Shown here in pieces: positions 1 through 11,540 of a stretch of 64,000 bases of DNA (positions are counted from its first letter, which is position 1; each line of letters opens with the position of its first letter). The DNA is from Parvularculaceae bacterium (GTDB taxonomy: Bacteria > Pseudomonadota > Alphaproteobacteria > Caulobacterales > Parvularculaceae). Below the pieces are notes generated by a model. That model worked only from the letters and a program-made list of their open reading frames with translations. It did no database searches and was not told the origin of the DNA. The translations under genes and the position numbers were made by a program. The stretch covers positions 1 through 64,000 of the forward strand of contig JANQMJ010000019.1 in NCBI GenBank assembly GCA_028280115.1, read 5' to 3'.

Positions 1-308
1 AAAGCCCGACTTTATTGAGTAAGACCGGATTCCCGGCCCGACCGCGAATGCGGTCAAACTATAATTAGCGCGCCTTCGCGCGCGGGCGCGGGAATGAGCG
101 GAGATATGGATTACGCAATCCGCAACCTGCTTTAAACGCGCGTCCGCGACGTATCATTCATTTGCATTCTCATTCGGCACCGATGCGCTATCAGCGCCGT
201 CGCCGGCTCGCCGCACATTTCCACGCATATCAGAAGCGCTTTGTCTCTTTTGGCTTTTCTTATGGCGCGCCTATGCCAAATTAGAAAAGTCAGAAAAGGG
301 GAAAGACA
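1..308. other. Intergenic region upstream of the GIN-domain gene
   Basis: No convincing gene is seen. The first 130 bases hold alternating GC-rich sequence around 68-92. From about 235 the sequence becomes richer in A and T and leads into a good ribosome binding site (AAAAGGGGAAAG, 295-306) just before the ATG at 309, so the promoter of the following gene most likely lies here. An open frame on the minus strand (132-386) overlaps the start of the real gene and has low-complexity, arginine-rich composition, so it is not called. Confidence 0.5.
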
Positions 309-941
309 ATGATCAATTACCTGAAAACAACCACGGTTGTGTTCGTTGCGGCGCTCGGCGCAACGGCGGCGCAGGCGGACACCCAAACCTACGAGTTCAG
401 CGGCTTTTCGCGCATTACCGCATCCGCGGGCGTCGAAGTCGAGGCGAGCGTGGGCGACGGTTATTCCGTTCGCGCCGAAGGAAGCAAAGACAGCCTCGAC
501 CGGCTCGAAATCAAACAGCGCGGCGAGACGTTGCGCATCGGTCGCGATGGGGCGCTGTTCAAAATGCGCTGGAAATCCCCGATCGTTTACGTAACGCTTC
601 CCTCGATTGAGGAGGTCGAAGCCTCCAGCGGTTCCGAGTTGAGCGTGCGCGGGATCGACGCTGGCGATTTTTCCGCCAGCGTTTCAAGCGGCGCAGAATT
701 GTATCTGGAAGGGCGTTGCGACGAACTGCGCGCCAGCGCCTCGACCGGGGCCGAACTTGAAGCGGAAAATTTAGAGTGCCGCGATGTGAGAGTCAGCGTT
801 TCCACCGGCGCAGAAGCAGAAGTTTACGCGTCGGAAAGCATCGATGCGTCAGCTTCGACCGGCGGCGACATTGACGTGTCAGGCTCGCCGCAAGAAAGAA
901 ACATCAGCAAGTCCCTCGGCGGCGACGTCGATATCGACTGA
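309..941 (+). CDS. Secreted GIN-domain (DUF2807-type) protein
   Basis: A 210-residue exported protein of unknown specific role. Residues 1-23 form a signal peptide ending in AAQA. The rest is one repetitive beta-rich domain: phrases such as SSGSELSV, SSGAELYL, STGAELEA, STGAEAEV and STGGDIDV recur every 15-20 residues, which is the pattern of the putative auto-transporter adhesin head GIN domain (DUF2807). Such domains fold as right-handed beta helices; a surface or periplasmic location is inferred. A strong ribosome binding site precedes the ATG. The gene converges on alaS, with eight bases between the two stop codons. Confidence 0.8.
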   Translation: MINYLKTTTVVFVAALGATAAQADTQTYEFSGFSRITASAGVEVEASVGDGYSVRAEGSKDSLDRLEIKQRGETLRIGRDGALFKMRWKSPIVYVTLPSIEEVEASSGSELSVRGIDAGDFSASVSSGAELYLEGRCDELRASASTGAELEAENLECRDVRVSVSTGAEAEVYASESIDASASTGGDIDVSGSPQERNISKSLGGDVDID

Positions 942-949
942 TCAGAGCG

Positions 950-3607
<2,658 letters not shown>

Positions 3608-3800
3608 GGGCTCTATATGGGGCCAGTGCGGGGAAGGCGACAAGCCCGCGCCGACCGGACCGGCGCGGGGGCCATGAGGCTTAACCGCTCAAGGTCCCGA
3701 CCGTCCAGGGCCCAGACCGTCCAGACGCGGCCCAGCCCAGATGCAGACCAGACGCAGCCCGGCGCCGGGCCCGCGGCGGCCGGCTCGGCGGGTCAGGCGG

Positions 3801-4187
3801 TTAGGCCGAGGCGGGTTGCGTCATGCAAAAGATGTTGAGCTTGTTGCCGTCAAGATCGCGAAAATAGCCGGCGTAAAAACCGGTGTCGCCGCGCGGTCCG
3901 GCCGGGCCTTCGTCCTTGGCGCCGAGTTCGATCGCCTTTTTGTAGACGCGGTCGACGTCGGCCGGTTCCTTGACGGCGAGCGCCACCATGGTCCCGTTGC
4001 CGACGGTCGCCGGCTTGCCGTCAAAGGGCTTGATCGCGCCCAGCCCCGGTTCGGACATGGAACGGCCCCAGGCGATGACGGTGTCCATCTCCATAATCCG
4101 CTTGGCGCCCAGTTCAGCAAAAAGCTGGTCGTAAAATTTCGCGGCGCGTTCGAGATCATTCACGCCAAGCGTTACATAGCCGATCAT
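3801..4187 (-). CDS. VOC (glyoxalase/dioxygenase-like) family protein
   Basis: A 128-residue single vicinal-oxygen-chelate domain. It begins MIGYVTLGVNDLERAAKFYD, the usual first beta-alpha unit, and ends with FRDLDGNKLNIFCM, in which the DGN/KLN segment carries the last metal-site region of the fold. VOC proteins include glyoxalase I, fosfomycin-resistance enzymes and uncharacterised members; nothing here fixes the substrate. The ATG at 4187 is preferred because GGGAG lies seven bases upstream; ATGs at 4193 and further out are in frame but badly spaced. It lies between recA and alaS on the same strand. Confidence 0.85.
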   Translation of the reverse strand: MIGYVTLGVNDLERAAKFYDQLFAELGAKRIMEMDTVIAWGRSMSEPGLGAIKPFDGKPATVGNGTMVALAVKEPADVDRVYKKAIELGAKDEGPAGPRGDTGFYAGYFRDLDGNKLNIFCMTQPASA

Positions 4188-4222
4188 TTGCATTCTCCCG
4201 TCGACAGTGGATTGAGGAAACA

Positions 4223-4250
4223 CGCCGCCAGCATGAACCCGCCGGCGGCG
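4223..4250 (-). terminator. Possible weak recA terminator
   Basis: CGCCGCC (4223-4229) pairs with GGCGGCG (4244-4250) across a 14-base loop, just beyond the recA stop codon in the direction of recA transcription. It is followed on that strand by TGTTTCC, a very poor T tract. The hairpin may slow or stop transcription before the VOC gene, but the evidence is only the stem. Confidence 0.3.
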
Positions 4251-4313
4251 CTTGAAAACACACGCATACAGTCACGATACAGCGAGCGGGCGGCACAAAC
4301 GGCCCGAGCCGGA

Positions 4314-5414
4314 TCAAGACGCTTCGGCCGCGTCGTCGTCGCTATCGTCGCCGCTTTCGCCGACCAGCATCTCTTCAGCGACCAGGCCGGCGTTCTGGCG
4401 GATCGCTCTTTCGATTTCATCGGCGATGTCGGGATTGTCCTTCAAAAACTGCTTGGCGTTCTCGCGGCCCTGACCGATGCGTTCGGAATTGTAGGAAAAC
4501 CAGGAGCCCGATTTTTCGACGACTTCGGCGCGGACGCCGAGATCGAGAAGCTCGCCGGTCTTGGAAATGCCTTCGCCATACATGATGTCGAATTCGACCT
4601 GCTTGAAGGGCGGCGCCACCTTGTTCTTGACCACCTTGACCCGCGTCTGGTTGCCGACCACCTCGTCGCGGTTCTTGATCGCACCGATGCGACGAATGTC
4701 GAGGCGCACGGAGGAATAAAATTTCAGCGCATTGCCGCCGGTGGTGGTCTCCGGCGAGCCGAACATGACGCCGATCTTCATGCGGATCTGGTTGATGAAG
4801 ATGACAAGACAGTTCGAGCGCGAAATCGAGCCGGTGAGTTTTCGCAGCGCCTGACTCATCAGCCGCGCCTGCAAGCCGGGCAGCGAATCCCCCATCTCCC
4901 CTTCGAGTTCGGCGCGGGGCGTCAGCGCGGCGACCGAGTCGATGATCAGCACGTCGACCGCGCCCGAGCGCACCAGCGTATCGGCGATTTCCAGCGCCTG
5001 TTCGCCGGCGTCGGGCTGGGAGATCAACAATTCGTCGAGATTGACCCCGAGCTTTTGCGCATAGATCGGATCGAGCGCATGTTCGGCGTCGATAAAGGCG
5101 GCGGTGCCGCCCTGCTTTTGCGCTTCGGCGGCGACATGCAGCGCCAGGGTCGTCTTGCCCGAGCTTTCCGGCCCGTAGATTTCCACCACCCGGCCCTTGG
5201 GCAGACCGCCGATGCCGAGCGCGATATCGAGGCCGAGCGACCCGGTCGAAATCGATTCAATGTCTTCGACCTCGCGGTCGCCCAGACGCATGAGCGAGCC
5301 CTTGCCGAACGCCTTGTCGATTTGGCTGATCGCTGCTTCCAGCGCCTTTGATTTGTCCACGCCCGCCGCCTCCACCAGTCTCAAGCCCGCTTTTTTTGAG
5401 CTCATATTGGCCAT
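4314..5414 (-). CDS. recA: Recombinase RecA
   Basis: A 366-residue RecA, the cytosolic ATP-dependent strand-exchange protein and LexA/UmuD coprotease. The Walker A motif [13 protein letters not shown], the [21 protein letters not shown] segment and the DNA-binding loop region [25 protein letters not shown] are all present, as is the acidic C terminus ([11 protein letters not shown]). The ATG at 5414 has GGAGG five bases upstream. A sigma70-like promoter and a LexA-type box lie about 50-75 bases upstream, consistent with SOS control. Confidence 0.98.
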   Translation of the reverse strand: MANMSSKKAGLRLVEAAGVDKSKALEAAISQIDKAFGKGSLMRLGDREVEDIESISTGSLGLDIALGIGGLPKGRVVEIYGPESSGKTTLALHVAAEAQKQGGTAAFIDAEHALDPIYAQKLGVNLDELLISQPDAGEQALEIADTLVRSGAVDVLIIDSVAALTPRAELEGEMGDSLPGLQARLMSQALRKLTGSISRSNCLVIFINQIRMKIGVMFGSPETTTGGNALKFYSSVRLDIRRIGAIKNRDEVVGNQTRVKVVKNKVAPPFKQVEFDIMYGEGISKTGELLDLGVRAEVVEKSGSWFSYNSERIGQGRENAKQFLKDNPDIADEIERAIRQNAGLVAEEMLVGESGDDSDDDAAEAS

Positions 5415-5461
5415 TGCCGCCTCCGTTGCCTGAAAGGGCCCCGCCCTGTCAATGAGCGCCC

Positions 5462-5490
5462 CTTGTACGCGTTTTGTTCTCTTTTGGCAA
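5462..5490 (-). promoter_or_regulatory. recA promoter with a LexA-like box in the spacer
   Basis: On the minus strand TTGCCA (5485-5490) and TACAAG (5462-5467) are separated by 17 bases and lie in position to start transcription about 40 bases before the recA ATG. Inside lies GTAC-N7-GTTC on the plus strand (5465-5479), one base away from the alphaproteobacterial LexA consensus GTTC-N7-GTTC. A second near match, GTTC-N7-GTGC, lies at 5531-5545. Occupation of the first box would block RNA polymerase directly. Confidence 0.6.
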
Positions 5491-5605
5491 GAGGGGTCAG
5501 GGGGCTGTTTTCAATAAATTATTCCGATTTGTTCTTTTTTTGTGCGAGGCGCTTTATTTCGCCTATATACCTGAATGAATCTGGTCCCATATGGGAGAAG
5601 TGATG

Positions 5606-6997
5606 CTACCCCATGCCATAGAATAAAACCCAAATTCCGAACCACATGCTGATAATAATAATTCCCGCACTCGCAACCAAAGCAAGCACGTAAATTAGAC
5701 TAGGGGTTAAGAAGGAGAACGACATGAAATAAATCCGCTTAATTGATACGAAAAATCTATCAATCGCAAACACACGCAAATAAATCGCAAACCCTAATGT
5801 GAATATAAGTGGAAAGGATATTATCATTATTACTGGGTGCGCGCGAGTAAAGGCAGCAAAGGATCCGAACGGCTCTGGAGGGGCTTTCAAGAAGGCATCT
5901 GGATCAAAGGCGATAATTCCTACTGTTATTGCACCAAAACCAATAACTAATGCGGCAAACAATGCTATTATCTGTATAACTCGTTGCTGCTCCCATTCCA
6001 AAGAGCTAATCTTTGCCTCCATTGAGGTTCTTAATGCGGAAAAATCGTACGGAATAAAGTGCTCTCTCGGTGCAAACTCCAATTCGCCATTTTGATAGTT
6101 ACGGAACCAGCCTGCTAAGTGATCTTGAAAACATTTTGCATATGCAAGCACGCCAATAGCGTTCTTATATGCCTCAATTGTATTTGCGCGTCGCGCCTGT
6201 AATGCCATACGCACAAGACCATAAAGGGTCTCGCGACGCCAAAGACGATCATCCCCATGTGATTGATATACGTCTATTTTTTGATCGGTTAAACGATGGT
6301 GATGATAGTGACGATGTGTTAAATCCTTTAAAAATATAAAGGCATGTCGCACAATCATCCGGGCAACCTCTGCAGGGTCATCTACAGGCTTACAAATTTG
6401 CTCAATGTCTTTTTTATCAACAACAAAATTGCATTCTCCACTTCGGTAAAGGGAAAACTCAACCTCTATACTCACCGCACCTTCGGTTACGCCATTCTGA
6501 ATTTCATCGATTTTATTACAGACTACAGAGTAATCGCATTCCAAACTAGATTCGGTACTTGTGATCGGGTGAAGTACAGGAGTGCACATCAGTTTTTTGT
6601 AAAGATCTTGTCCCGCAACCCATGCGTCTTTAGTTTCCGGATTATCTTGGCTTGCTCCAAAAATAATCCGTATTTTACCGACTAGTTTCCCCCTCCTGTC
6701 ATGTTTCTTTTCAGGTTGGGTTAAGCTGCCTGTTGCGTTGATGCAAGGCATTGTCCCGGGCTTGCCATGCGCGATAATCATAAAGAACTGATTTGCGTAT
6801 CTCTTGTGGCCCAAAAGCCTGTGCAAGCCAGACCATAAAGGCCCATCCTCGCTTTTCTTTTTTTCAATAGCTAATAGGAAATTCCCATCGTGCGCGAAAC
6901 TATTGAAAGTCTCGGCATTATGATCACCGTGCTTCTCGCCAATAAGACTGAACGACAACTTACAAGTCGCATTAGGTATCCAACCTGAAAACTTCAC
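5606..6997 (-). CDS. Membrane-anchored protein of unknown function
   Basis: I do not recognise this 463-residue protein. About 330 mostly polar residues (with RHYHHHRL near residue 230 and scattered cysteines) come first. They are followed by hydrophobic segments at roughly 337-361 (VIQIIALFAALVIGFGAITV), 385-410 (HPVIMIISFPLIFTLGFAIY) and 425-460, which may be one or two helices. A large cytosolic domain with a C-terminal membrane anchor is the simplest reading. The start is a GTG with only a weak ribosome binding site, so the N terminus is uncertain. The base composition is clearly AT-richer than recA and the genes beyond 7700, which suggests acquisition. It lies upstream of recA on the same strand, with the recA promoter between them. 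Confidence 0.6.
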   Translation of the reverse strand: MKFSGWIPNATCKLSFSLIGEKHGDHNAETFNSFAHDGNFLLAIEKKKSEDGPLWSGLHRLLGHKRYANQFFMIIAHGKPGTMPCINATGSLTQPEKKHDRRGKLVGKIRIIFGASQDNPETKDAWVAGQDLYKKLMCTPVLHPITSTESSLECDYSVVCNKIDEIQNGVTEGAVSIEVEFSLYRSGECNFVVDKKDIEQICKPVDDPAEVARMIVRHAFIFLKDLTHRHYHHHRLTDQKIDVYQSHGDDRLWRRETLYGLVRMALQARRANTIEAYKNAIGVLAYAKCFQDHLAGWFRNYQNGELEFAPREHFIPYDFSALRTSMEAKISSLEWEQQRVIQIIALFAALVIGFGAITVGIIAFDPDAFLKAPPEPFGSFAAFTRAHPVIMIISFPLIFTLGFAIYLRVFAIDRFFVSIKRIYFMSFSFLTPSLIYVLALVASAGIIIISMWFGIWVLFYGMG

Positions 6998-7046
6998 TAT
7001 TCGGCCCCGTAATATTAATATCAGGGCAACTGAATATTATGAATTA

Positions 7047-7334
7047 TTAGAACATGCCAGACTCAGTTGGTGCAGTTTCGAATTTCGGATACACTTTCCC
7101 ATTTTCTGAAACTGATGCTAGTCCCGCTGAAACCGATTGTGAGGGAAGATTCGCATCGGCTTCGGGAACGCGCGAATACCACCAGCTTTTAATATTATAT
7201 CCCTTGCGCCTAGCAGCAAAAACTACATTTGGACCCTTTCGCACAAGATCAATCAATATGCGAAACATGAACGCCGCAATACTAAAACAAAGTATTGCTA
7301 TGAAAAATTGAAAAACTGACCCCAAATATTCCAT
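7047..7334 (-). CDS. Small single-span membrane protein, unknown function
   Basis: Ninety-five residues with one hydrophobic helix near the N terminus (FQFFIAILCFSIAAFMFRIL) and a hydrophilic C-terminal tail ending PTESGMF. No family is recognised. The ATG at 7334 is preferred: AAAGGAA lies about 11 bases upstream, and a promoter (TTGACA/TATGTG) is placed so that transcription would begin after the alternative GTG at 7388. It lies upstream of the 463-residue membrane protein on the same strand, about 50 bases away, so the two may form one accessory unit. Confidence 0.5.
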   Translation of the reverse strand: MEYLGSVFQFFIAILCFSIAAFMFRILIDLVRKGPNVVFAARRKGYNIKSWWYSRVPEADANLPSQSVSAGLASVSENGKVYPKFETAPTESGMF

Positions 7335-7385
7335 ACAGCTACCGGTTCCTTTCGCAGAGAAGCCGAGTACGCTGCGAAGCGCGGA

Positions 7386-7414
7386 CACATAGAAACCAAC
7401 AGGTTGACTGTCAA
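7386..7414 (-). promoter_or_regulatory. Predicted promoter of the AT-rich accessory pair
   Basis: On the minus strand a perfect -35 hexamer TTGACA (7409-7414) is followed after 17 bases by TATGTG (7386-7391). Transcription would start near 7379, about 45 bases before the ATG at 7334, and could continue into the 463-residue gene. Confidence 0.5.
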
Positions 7415-7707
7415 TTGGACAAAACTAATTGGGGAAAGAGAATCCACTGCTTCGTTCATTGTTACAAGTAAAATCAATATATTTATTAATTTTCTATGTA
7501 TCAGCCACAACATATTGATTTTTGGCTATTATAGCGATGATCGAATTTTCTTCTCGGAAATCGAGAATGGCAGTATTGTCAGGCCGTAAACGGCTCCGCC
7601 TTAAAGAGGCAAAAGACAACCGCAATTTGAGATAAGCTCGTCACCTAACCCGCCGCGCCAATCCCACATAAACGAAAGCTGCAAAGCGCCCTGTCTCCCG
7701 CGCGCGC
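7415..7707. other. AT-rich intergenic stretch at the edge of the accessory patch
   Basis: No gene is supported. The sequence is strongly AT-rich to about 7560 (for example the run around 7470-7500), then returns to the GC-rich composition of the surrounding chromosome from about 7585. Short open frames on both strands here lack ribosome binding sites. The sharp composition change may mark a boundary of inserted DNA; I saw no flanking direct repeat. Confidence 0.4.
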
Positions 7708-8622
7708 TTACTTACCATCCGTCAGATAACGATAGGCGACGCCCCCGCCGGCGGCCCAGGCCGCGGTATAAAACATCGTGTAGACATAGGTGACGATGAT
7801 AAAGGGCCAAAAGGCCGGTTTGGACGGGTCCCACATGTCGCGCTGCGTCTCCAACAGGCGCTGTTCAATCTCCTGCAGCGCCGCCGGATCGGCGGCCGCG
7901 CCGAACATTTCCATCAGAACGGCGAAATACCCGCTCATGGCGAACGCCATGTAAAGGCAGGAGATGATGAACATCACAACGACCCACGAGAGCCAATAGC
8001 CGAAAAGTCCCAGGAAATTGCCGTTGGTCGCGCGCCATGATTCGGCGATGCCGAGGCTGCGCGCATCCACGCCCGCAGCGAAGACGACCGAAAGGCGGGT
8101 GACGAACCAGATCAAGGCGCCCAAAAAGACGAAAAACAAAAACAGCGTCGCAACCGCGCCGGTCGTCGGCGACACGGCGGAAAGCCCCGCGGCGAGCGCG
8201 AACACGCCAAGGACGCCGACCAGATAGACCATGAAGAACATGATGACGAGCAGCGCCATCGCGCCGAGAATGCGCAATTCGTCGCCGGCGAACTGCAGGT
8301 AAAACGGCAGGCTCGGCGACTCGCCGCGAACCACATGGCGCAACACGCCCGCCAGCATCATGGGATAAAGGATCGCCATGCCGAGATAGAGCAATCCCAT
8401 GGAGCGCAACATCGGGCCTATGGCGCTGAACGCTTCGGCCGGATCGGCGCTCTCGCCCATCGCCGCGATTTCCAGCTGCGCCTCGATCATCGACGGCATC
8501 AGATAGACAAATCCCGCCATCATCAGCAGGGTCGGCAGCCAGAGAATCCTGGCGATCACGAGAACGTGGCTCGTCAAATAGGCGATGGTCGCAAGGAACG
8601 CCCGAATGACTGGAAATTTCAT
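7708..8622 (-). CDS. Multi-pass inner-membrane protein
   Basis: A 304-residue protein with about six hydrophobic helices, including WLPTLLMMAGFVYLMP, MALLVIMFFMVYLVGVLGVF, TLFLFFVFLGALIWFVTRL and a C-terminal FIIVTYVYTMFYTAAWAAGG. The phrase VDARSLGIAESWRATNGNFLGLFGYW resembles a motif in uncharacterised alphaproteobacterial membrane proteins related to the membrane domain of glycerophosphodiester phosphodiesterases; this is inference from pattern only. The ATG at 8622 has GGAGGGG upstream. It is divergent from the AsmA gene. Confidence 0.65.
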   Translation of the reverse strand: MKFPVIRAFLATIAYLTSHVLVIARILWLPTLLMMAGFVYLMPSMIEAQLEIAAMGESADPAEAFSAIGPMLRSMGLLYLGMAILYPMMLAGVLRHVVRGESPSLPFYLQFAGDELRILGAMALLVIMFFMVYLVGVLGVFALAAGLSAVSPTTGAVATLFLFFVFLGALIWFVTRLSVVFAAGVDARSLGIAESWRATNGNFLGLFGYWLSWVVVMFIISCLYMAFAMSGYFAVLMEMFGAAADPAALQEIEQRLLETQRDMWDPSKPAFWPFIIVTYVYTMFYTAAWAAGGGVAYRYLTDGK

Positions 8623-8890
8623 CGTCCCCTCCGCTAACGCCAAGCCTGCGCCGGCGATTTGAGCTTACAGCGTTTCGCAGGGCGGCCAAATCAAAAGACA
8701 TATGGCGCGCGCGATCCCGAAATGTCGCCGCGCCGGTTAAAAACGATTTTGTTTTCAAGCCGGTAGCCGCTGACGCGCGGACAGCCCCGCCCCATAGCGC
8801 GTCCGCTTGATCTCGGTTAAACAAAGGCGCGTCATTTTGGGCCCGCGCAAGGATGCGCGGGGCTCGCCAGCTAGGAGCGTTTTCGCCGTT

Positions 8891-10909
8891 ATGATCAAGC
8901 GTCTCGTTTTCGTTCTTGTCGCCGCCGTCGCGGTTCTTGTCGCCGTCCTCTTATTTGCGCCGAACGTCATTCCCGTGGCCGCTTATAAAGGCCGGATAGA
9001 GGCGGCCGCATCCGAAAGCGCCGGCCGGCCGATCACCATCGGCGACAATCTTTCCTTCCGCATCTTTCCGCGCACGGGTTTTCATGTGGAAGACCTCGTC
9101 ATCGCCAATGCGGAAGGGTTCGAGGGCGATTATCTCGCGCGCGTCGGCGAGGCCGATATCGGCGTCAGGCTGCTCCCGCTTCTGTCCCGCTCGATCGAGA
9201 TCGACCGCTTCGTGTTGATCGAGCCCGAGATCAATCTCGCCCGCGCCGCCGACGGTCGGGTCAACTGGAATCTCGCCGGCGCCGGCGAACCCGCGCCCGA
9301 GGCGGCGGGCGGGCGCGAATTCCGCGACGTGCGCTTGGGCGACGTCAGGATCGTCGACGGCGTTGCGCGCTTTGCCGACGCCGTCGCTGGCAAGAGTTAT
9401 GCGGCCGAAGACATCGATCTCAAGGTCGTGCTCAAAAGCTTTCGCGAGCCTTTGGAAGTCGACGGCGCGATGATCTTTCAGGGCGAACCGGCGACCGTCG
9501 ACCTGGTGCTGACAACGCTCGAAGACGTGCTCAACGGCGCGCCGAGCAATTTAAAGCTCGACGTCAAAGTCGGCGAGACGACCGCGGGTGCCGATCTGAC
9601 CGTCGAAACCGGCTCGGCGCTTTCCTACGCCGGGCCGATCGATTTTAACGCGCCGGACCTGCCCGCCTTCGCCGCGCTGGCCGGAACCGAACTCGCCGAC
9701 GCGCCGGGCTTTGACCGCCTGTCGCTCGCCGGCGAGGTCGACGGCGGACCGGACGGCTTGCATCTTTCCGACGCGCGCATCGGGTTTGACGAGATCAACG
9801 CCCAGGGCGCGCTCAATCTCGATTGGAGCGGCGTCCGACCCAAGGCCACCGGCGTTCTGTCCACGGACAAATTGGACCTGCGTCCCTATCTGCCGCCCCC
9901 GCCGCCGCCCGATGCGGGCTTTCCGCCATGGTCGGAAGCGCCGATGGACCTTTCAAGCCTGCGCAATATCGACGCCGATTTCGATATTTCGACCGATGCG
10001 ATCTTTCTCAACGATCTCGAATTCGGCGAAAGCCGTTTAAAGCTCGTCGTCGATAACGGCCGCATGACGGCGGACATTCCCGAACTGGCCATGTATGGCG
10101 GCCAGGGGTCGGGTCAGCTGGTGGTCAATGCGCGCGGCGCAACGCCTTCCTTTTCCGGCAATTTCGACGTCAGCGCCGTCGAGGCCCAGCCCATGTCGGT
10201 GGATGTCCTAAAGCACGACAATCTTTTGGGGCTCGGCGCGCTCAAGTTCAGCTTCACCGCTGCGGGCGCGAGCCAGGCGGCGATCATGTCCTCGATTGAC
10301 GGCGAAGGGGGGTTCGACATCGCCGACGGCGCCTTGAAGGGCGTCAACTTTCCCAAGATCGCGCGCACCCTCGCCTCGCTTCAGGACGGCTTTTCGCCGG
10401 CGGCGTTGCAAGACGCCGTATCGCTCGCGCAGGGACCGCGCGAGGAAACCGACTTTTCCGAGTTCCTGTCGAATTTCAATATCAATGACGGCCTGATCGA
10501 TGCGCCGACCATTTCGCTGAACGGACCGTTCGTGACCATGACCGGCGCCGGCGCGGTCGACCTGTCGGCCCAGACCATCGACTTGCGTCTGTCGCCGCGG
10601 GCGTCAACGACCGCCGACGGCGACGGCGGACGCACCATTACCGTCCCCATGCGCGTGGGCGGAACCTTTTCCGTGCCGACGCTCGGCATCGACCGGGAGG
10701 CGTTCCTCCGCGCCGGGCTCGACAGGACGCTGCGCGGCCTTTTCGGCGGCGCACGCGGCGACGCGCCGGCGGAAGGCGAAGAAGAAACCGAACCGTCGTC
10801 GATTGAGGAAACCCTGATCGAGGAAGGCCTCGGCGCGATTTTCGGCCGCCGGCAGGAAACCCCGGCGGAAGAAACCGAAGCGGAACCCGAAGGCGATCCG
10901 AATCAATAA
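8891..10909 (+). CDS. AsmA family protein
   Basis: A 672-residue envelope protein. One N-terminal membrane helix (residues 1-24, VFVLVAAVAVLVAVLLFAP) is followed by the conserved AsmA start: a GRPITIGDNLSFRIFPRTGF segment and a chain of beta-rich repeats. The C-terminal AsmA-like part (LKFSFTAAGASQAAIMSSIDGEGGFDIADGALKGVN) is typical. AsmA/YhjG-like proteins belong to the family of periplasm-spanning lipid-transfer proteins, so a role in outer-membrane lipid homeostasis is likely. The tail is acidic and low in complexity. The start at 8891 puts the helix at the N terminus; AGGAG lies 14 bases upstream. Confidence 0.88.
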   Translation: MIKRLVFVLVAAVAVLVAVLLFAPNVIPVAAYKGRIEAAASESAGRPITIGDNLSFRIFPRTGFHVEDLVIANAEGFEGDYLARVGEADIGVRLLPLLSRSIEIDRFVLIEPEINLARAADGRVNWNLAGAGEPAPEAAGGREFRDVRLGDVRIVDGVARFADAVAGKSYAAEDIDLKVVLKSFREPLEVDGAMIFQGEPATVDLVLTTLEDVLNGAPSNLKLDVKVGETTAGADLTVETGSALSYAGPIDFNAPDLPAFAALAGTELADAPGFDRLSLAGEVDGGPDGLHLSDARIGFDEINAQGALNLDWSGVRPKATGVLSTDKLDLRPYLPPPPPPDAGFPPWSEAPMDLSSLRNIDADFDISTDAIFLNDLEFGESRLKLVVDNGRMTADIPELAMYGGQGSGQLVVNARGATPSFSGNFDVSAVEAQPMSVDVLKHDNLLGLGALKFSFTAAGASQAAIMSSIDGEGGFDIADGALKGVNFPKIARTLASLQDGFSPAALQDAVSLAQGPREETDFSEFLSNFNINDGLIDAPTISLNGPFVTMTGAGAVDLSAQTIDLRLSPRASTTADGDGGRTITVPMRVGGTFSVPTLGIDREAFLRAGLDRTLRGLFGGARGDAPAEGEEETEPSSIEETLIEEGLGAIFGRRQETPAEETEAEPEGDPNQ

Positions 10910-10910
10910 A

Positions 10911-10941
10911 AAGCCGCTTCCCCGGAGGAGAGAAGCGGCTT
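10911..10941. terminator. Bidirectional intrinsic terminator
   Basis: AAGCCGCTTC (10911-10920) and GAAGCGGCTT (10932-10941) form a perfect 10-bp stem with an 11-base loop, flanked by A residues on the left and T residues on the right. It sits between the AsmA gene and the convergent small membrane protein gene and can serve both. Confidence 0.85.
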
Positions 10942-10965
10942 TCCGTCAGGCGGATGCTCACACGA

Positions 10966-11337
10966 TTATTCGTGTGCGCCCGGATTCGGACACTCTTTCG
11001 GCCGGCGCAGCAGCAGGACCAGAAGGATGATGGCGATAATCGGCGAGCCGACGATGAACAGCGCCATCGCCACCGCGCCGCCTGCGGCGACAAGGCCGAG
11101 CAGCGCGCCGATCAATCCCGCAATCACGCCCAGCGCCGCAGCGAACAGGGCGACGATGATCCCCGCCAGGGCCCCATAACCGGCGGCGATCGATTCGAGC
11201 AGGGTCAATTCATGTTCGGTTCCAAAAAATGCGGCCACCGACATCGCGCCGCCCAAAAACAAAATCAGAATAATCGGAACGTAAATCCACGCTGCGCCGC
11301 CGCCGCGTCTTTCCACGCCGTAATCAGTCGTCGTCAT
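10966..11337 (-). CDS. Small multi-span membrane protein
   Basis: A 123-residue protein with three hydrophobic segments: WIYVPIILILFLGGAMSVAAF, a long glycine/alanine-rich helix region (about residues 50-90), and GSPIIAIILLVLLLRR near the C terminus. No family is recognised and no catalytic motif is visible. GAAGGGG lies shortly upstream of the ATG at 11337. Convergent with the AsmA gene and separated from it by a shared terminator. Confidence 0.6.
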   Translation of the reverse strand: MTTTDYGVERRGGGAAWIYVPIILILFLGGAMSVAAFFGTEHELTLLESIAAGYGALAGIIVALFAAALGVIAGLIGALLGLVAAGGAVAMALFIVGSPIIAIILLVLLLRRPKECPNPGAHE

Positions 11338-11540
11338 TTCAGCACCCCTTCAAGCGGCCTTCCCGCCGCCAGCCTTTTCTTTGTTTCCGGTTCGTTTTTT
11401 TACGCTTTACCGATGGGGATAATGAGCGTTTGCCCGGACCTGCTCAACCCTGCCTGCCGCACAAGGCCCCCGCTTCGTCGATTGCTTGCCCGCAAACGGG
11501 GCCTCTGCTAGGCGATGCGGCCCAGTCCGCACGGAACCAA

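Noticed and set aside
132..386. Minus-strand frame at the window start
   Set aside because: It overlaps the signal peptide of the GIN-domain gene and shows no protein-like pattern.
3655..3800. Short GACCGTCCAG-like repetitions between alaS and the VOC gene
   Set aside because: Units are few and irregular. GC-rich spacer sequence with chance repetition explains them.
5606..7388. The AT-rich gene pair considered as a toxin-antitoxin module
   Set aside because: The large gene is 463 residues with several helices and the small one is a membrane protein. Neither looks like a toxin or antitoxin and there is no overlap.
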